DNA of 64,000 bases, from positions 62,001 to 126,000 of the forward strand of contig NZ_ATXQ01000004.1 in assembly GCF_000421765.1 (NCBI RefSeq). Reading direction: 5' to 3'. The notes beneath the pieces are model-generated. The model searched no databases. It saw nothing but the letters and a program-made list of their open reading frames with translations, and had not been told where the DNA came from. The number at the start of each line of letters is the position of its first letter. The first letter of the stretch is position 1. This stretch comes from Denitrificimonas caeni DSM 24390 (GTDB lineage: Bacteria > Pseudomonadota > Gammaproteobacteria > Pseudomonadales > Pseudomonadaceae). This document shows, in pieces, positions 61,509 through 64,000 of the stretch. Made by a program: the position numbers and the translations under genes.

Positions 61509-61576
61509 GGTGTTTTCCTCTTCGACTTAGCGCGGCATTCGTATCTTTTAAGGTGAGTGCTCTGCGTCTGTCGTTA

Positions 61577-62425
61577 TTACAAATCAAAGATCAGATTGTC
61601 GATCAGGCGTGTGCTGCCGAGATAGGCGGCGGCTAATAAGACCAGTTGGGTGCTATCCACCTCAGCCGGTTGTAGGCTTAGCGCGTCACGTAACTCTACA
61701 TAGTCAAGGCGAAAACCTGCGGCTTGTAGGTCCGTGTCAAATTGCTCAAAGAGCATTGCATAGTCGCGGCGGCCATTTTTTATTTGTGCTTTTACAGCCT
61801 GCAAACACTGTTGCAAAGCAGGTGCTGCAGCACGTTGTTGGGCGCTAAGATACCCATTTCTTGAAGATAATGCGAGGCCATCGTGATCACGCACAATAGG
61901 CACGCCAAAAATCTGCACCTGCATATTCAGATCAGTGACCATTTTGCGTATGACGGCCAATTGCTGAAAGTCTTTTTCGCCAAACAGTGCGATGTCAGGC
62001 TGCACCATGTTCAGTAACTTGCACACAATCGTAGCGACACCATCGAAATGTCCAGGACGGCTACCGCCGCATAAACCTGTGGACACGCCTGGCACGCTAA
62101 CGATAGTTTGTTGCGCCATACCTTGTGGGTACATCTCTTGCGCATCTGGAGTAAAGAGCAGGTTGCAACCGGCCTCGAGCAGCTTGCTTTGATCCGCCAC
62201 GAGAGTGCGCGGGTAGCTGTCTAAATCTTCATTGGCACCGAATTGCAAAGGGTTAACAAAAATACTGGCGACAACAAAGTCCGCGCGCTCAGTGGCGTGC
62301 TGTATTAAAGCAACATGTCCTGCATGCAGGTTGCCCATGGTTGGTACAAAAGCTATACGTTTGCCTTCGCTGCGGGCGCGACTGATGGCTGCGCGTAATT
62401 GTTGCAGATTTTTAACAGTGTTCAT
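61577..62425 (-). CDS. panC: Pantothenate synthetase
   Basis: 282 aa. Nucleotidyltransferase motifs [10 protein letters not shown] (near 29-38), [30 protein letters not shown] and ALSSRNGYL. Joins pantoate and beta-alanine with ATP. Start overlaps the panB stop by 4 bp. Confidence 0.97.
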   Translation of the reverse strand: MNTVKNLQQLRAAISRARSEGKRIAFVPTMGNLHAGHVALIQHATERADFVVASIFVNPLQFGANEDLDSYPRTLVADQSKLLEAGCNLLFTPDAQEMYPQGMAQQTIVSVPGVSTGLCGGSRPGHFDGVATIVCKLLNMVQPDIALFGEKDFQQLAVIRKMVTDLNMQVQIFGVPIVRDHDGLALSSRNGYLSAQQRAAAPALQQCLQAVKAQIKNGRRDYAMLFEQFDTDLQAAGFRLDYVELRDALSLQPAEVDSTQLVLLAAAYLGSTRLIDNLIFDL

Positions 62426-63222
62426 GCGCGGAACTCGTGCTCTGCTGCTGGAAATGACTGGTCTTTGACTGAACGGCTGTACAGGCTGATGGCGTCAGCA
62501 ATACTGCTTTGACCTTGCATAAAGTTACGTACGAACTTAGGTGTGCGACCGCTGAGCGATAAACCTAGCATGTCGTGCAGTACCAAAACTTGACCGTCAG
62601 TATCAGCACCGGCGCCAATACCAATTACCGGTATGCGCACCGCGCGGCTGATACGCGCGGCTAGTTCGCTTGGCACGCACTCAAGGAGCAGTAGGGCCGC
62701 GCCGGCTTGTTCCAGCGCCAGGGCATCATCCAGCATTTTTTGTGCTTGTTGCTCGCCACGGCCTTGTACTTTGTAACCGCCGAACACATTGACTGATTGT
62801 GGTGTCAGGCCTAAGTGAATACAGGCTGGAATACCACGCTCAGCCAGTAAGCGCACAGACTCTGCCAACCATGCTCCGCCTTCTAATTTCACCATGTGCG
62901 CACCGGCTTGCATCAATTGAGTGCAACTTTGATAGGTTTGCTCAAGGGTCGCTGCGCTCATAAACGGCAGATCACACAGAATTAGCGCACCTTTATTGCC
63001 ACGTTTTACCGCTGCAGTGTGATAGGCCATATCAGCAACAGTCACTGGCAATGTGCTGTCATGCCCCTGCAGAACCATGCCTAAAGAATCGCCAATCAAT
63101 AAGATTTCCACACCGGCCGCACATGCGGTAGCGGCGAAAGTGGCGTCATAACAGGTCAGCATGGTGATTTTTTCGCCACGCTGTTTTAGCTCTAATAAAG
63201 TCGTCAAGGTGACATCAGACAT
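62422..63222 (-). CDS. panB: 3-methyl-2-oxobutanoate hydroxymethyltransferase
   Basis: 266 aa from the ATG at 63220-63222 (GAGGA 7-8 nt upstream); the frame extending to 63261 is unlikely. Motifs [30 protein letters not shown] and HMVKLEGG. First step of pantothenate synthesis. Coupled to panC. Confidence 0.97.
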   Translation of the reverse strand: MSDVTLTTLLELKQRGEKITMLTCYDATFAATACAAGVEILLIGDSLGMVLQGHDSTLPVTVADMAYHTAAVKRGNKGALILCDLPFMSAATLEQTYQSCTQLMQAGAHMVKLEGGAWLAESVRLLAERGIPACIHLGLTPQSVNVFGGYKVQGRGEQQAQKMLDDALALEQAGAALLLLECVPSELAARISRAVRIPVIGIGAGADTDGQVLVLHDMLGLSLSGRTPKFVRNFMQGQSSIADAISLYSRSVKDQSFPAAEHEFRA

Positions 63223-63296
63223 GCAAGGAGTCCTCTTTGGTACCTTGAATGGTACTCGCATCAGGGCTGCTATAGTCCTGATGGCTTAATTGTAAG

Positions 63297-63833
63297 TCAA
63301 TCATCTCTAGATGGGTCGACCGCTTGAGTGGTGGAAAGCTGTGGAGTATGCAAGCGTTGCAGTGTTGGATCAACCGGGCAGCTGCTTAATAAATCCTTCA
63401 GCCAACGACCGTCGGGTAGTTGGAAGTCAGCAGGGCAGAGCTCTGCTAACGGCAGCAAAACAAAAGGGCGTGCATGCATATGATAGTGCGGTACACACAA
63501 ACGCTCATCATCAATTATACGCTTACCAAACAATAAAATATCTAAATCTAGAGTGCGGGGACCCCAGCGCTCAGCTTTACGTTGACGGCCTTGATTCAGC
63601 TCGATGGCTTGCAGATGATCAAGTAATTGATGTGCTGTTAGGCTGGTCTCTAGAAGGACCGCTGCGTTGGTATAGCGCGGCTGGTCTGCTGGGCCTAGCG
63701 GAGCACTGGAATAGTAGGCAGAGCTGCGCACTAAAGAAGTCTGCGGCAGTTGGATCAGCGCCATGAGAGCAGCATCGAGTTGTTGTTCAGGCGCAGCTAA
63801 ATTGCTACCTAAGCCGATGTACACCTGCTCCAT
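63297..63833 (-). CDS. folK: 2-amino-4-hydroxy-6-hydroxymethyldihydropteridine pyrophosphokinase
   Basis: 178 aa. HPPK motifs: YIGLGSNLAAPEQQLD, the AIELNQGRQRKAERWGPRTLDLDILLFG catalytic segment, and VPHYHMHARPFVLLPLAEL. Folate synthesis. Its start codon shares one base with the upstream pcnB stop, and panB follows 74 bp downstream. Confidence 0.96.
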   Translation of the reverse strand: MEQVYIGLGSNLAAPEQQLDAALMALIQLPQTSLVRSSAYYSSAPLGPADQPRYTNAAVLLETSLTAHQLLDHLQAIELNQGRQRKAERWGPRTLDLDILLFGKRIIDDERLCVPHYHMHARPFVLLPLAELCPADFQLPDGRWLKDLLSSCPVDPTLQRLHTPQLSTTQAVDPSRDD

Positions 63834-64000
63834 TACTCGTCGCTCTGCACTGCGGGTGCTGGAATTTTACTGCGTGGTTTGCTGCGGCGACGCTTACGTG
63901 GTGCGCCACTTTTAGTGGATAGATTGCTAATCATTTCGCGACGCTGGCTGTCACTGGCGTCTTGGTAATCAGTCCACCAGTCGCCGAGGCCTTGAGTTTG
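63833..64000 (-). CDS. pcnB: Poly(A) polymerase PcnB, C-terminal fragment (cut by window edge)
   Basis: Only the last 55 codons are inside the window. They read GLGDWWTDYQDASDSQRREM, then a basic KRRR-rich tail typical of the PcnB C-terminus, ending in TAA (63833-63835) that overlaps the folK ATG. Pseudomonas has the same pcnB-folK-panB-panC order. The gene begins beyond base 64000. Confidence 0.85.
   Translation of the reverse strand, partial: QTQGLGDWWTDYQDASDSQRREMISNLSTKSGAPRKRRRSKPRSKIPAPAVQSDE

Noticed and set aside
63311-63766. 151-codon plus-strand ORF opposite folK.
   Set aside because: folK on the minus strand has all HPPK motifs; this frame has no recognisable domain.

Overview
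This window is a chromosomal segment of a gammaproteobacterium, most likely a member of the Pseudomonadaceae with lower G+C than classical Pseudomonas. The evidence is the gene content and order: guaB-guaA-tadA-mltF-purL, purT-CorC-like-ypjD, yceD-rpmF-plsX-fabD-fabG-acpP-fabF-pabC-mltG-tmk-holB-pilZ-tatD, a FabH2-type ketosynthase, rdgC, and pcnB-folK-panB-panC-panD-pgi. The genus is an inference (a Thiopseudomonas/Denitrificimonas-like lineage would fit) and cannot be proven from the window. There are no rRNA genes, CRISPR arrays, insertion sequences, integrases or prophage genes.

Layout. 1-5094: a repeat-rich edge, then the minus-strand pqiA-pqiB-pqiC envelope lipid-transport operon and more repeats. 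5095-8384: a MoxR ATPase/VWA pair on minus and cysK on plus. 8462-13432: aceK, then guaB and guaA (GMP synthesis). 13676-20263: a YegP-like protein, tadA, mltF (minus) and purL. 20310-20878: repeats. 20879-26277: L,D-transpeptidase, Nudix CoA pyrophosphatase, gamma-carbonic anhydrase homologue, DUF1289 protein, purT, a CorC-like CBS membrane protein and a CcsA-like membrane protein. 26465-36600: a long plus-strand run for L32, phospholipid/fatty-acid initiation, folate side branch, septal/peptidoglycan processing, dTMP kinase, DNA polymerase III delta prime, PilZ and TatD. 36601-37196: repeats. 37197-43672: cmoA-cmoB, alkA, a FabH2-like enzyme, rlmF, a repeat cluster and rdgC. 44115-44285: tRNA-Val and tRNA-Asp. 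44442-47513: a glutathione S-transferase, a NemR-like TetR repressor and an old yellow enzyme that appear to share operators. 47752-54252: a four-gene Wadjet/MksBEF-G-type SMC defence operon. 54403-57936: a DUF748 protein with two DUF2845 proteins. 58111-64000: thiolase, pgi, panD-panC-panB, folK and the 3' end of pcnB.

Two things stand out. First, the Wadjet-like operon is ordered SMC ATPase, KITE-like, kleisin-like, Toprim; its Toprim subunit is short (305 aa), and all four genes overlap by 4 bp. Second, two families of ~100 bp imperfect palindromes (called A and B here) are dispersed in five intergenic clusters. Wherever both occur, A lies upstream of B in the same orientation, on either strand. 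Their hairpin stems change in a compensatory way between copies, so the fold, not only the sequence, seems to be under selection. A third, shorter REP-type hairpin is present three times and also shows a compensatory change. No gene in the window obviously mobilises these repeats.

Functionally most of the window is housekeeping: purine synthesis (purL, purT, guaB, guaA), fatty acid initiation and elongation, pantothenate synthesis (panB/C/D, feeding CoA and ACP), tRNA modification (tadA, cmoA/B) and envelope maintenance. The accessory content is the Wadjet-like operon and the electrophile-response cluster beside it.
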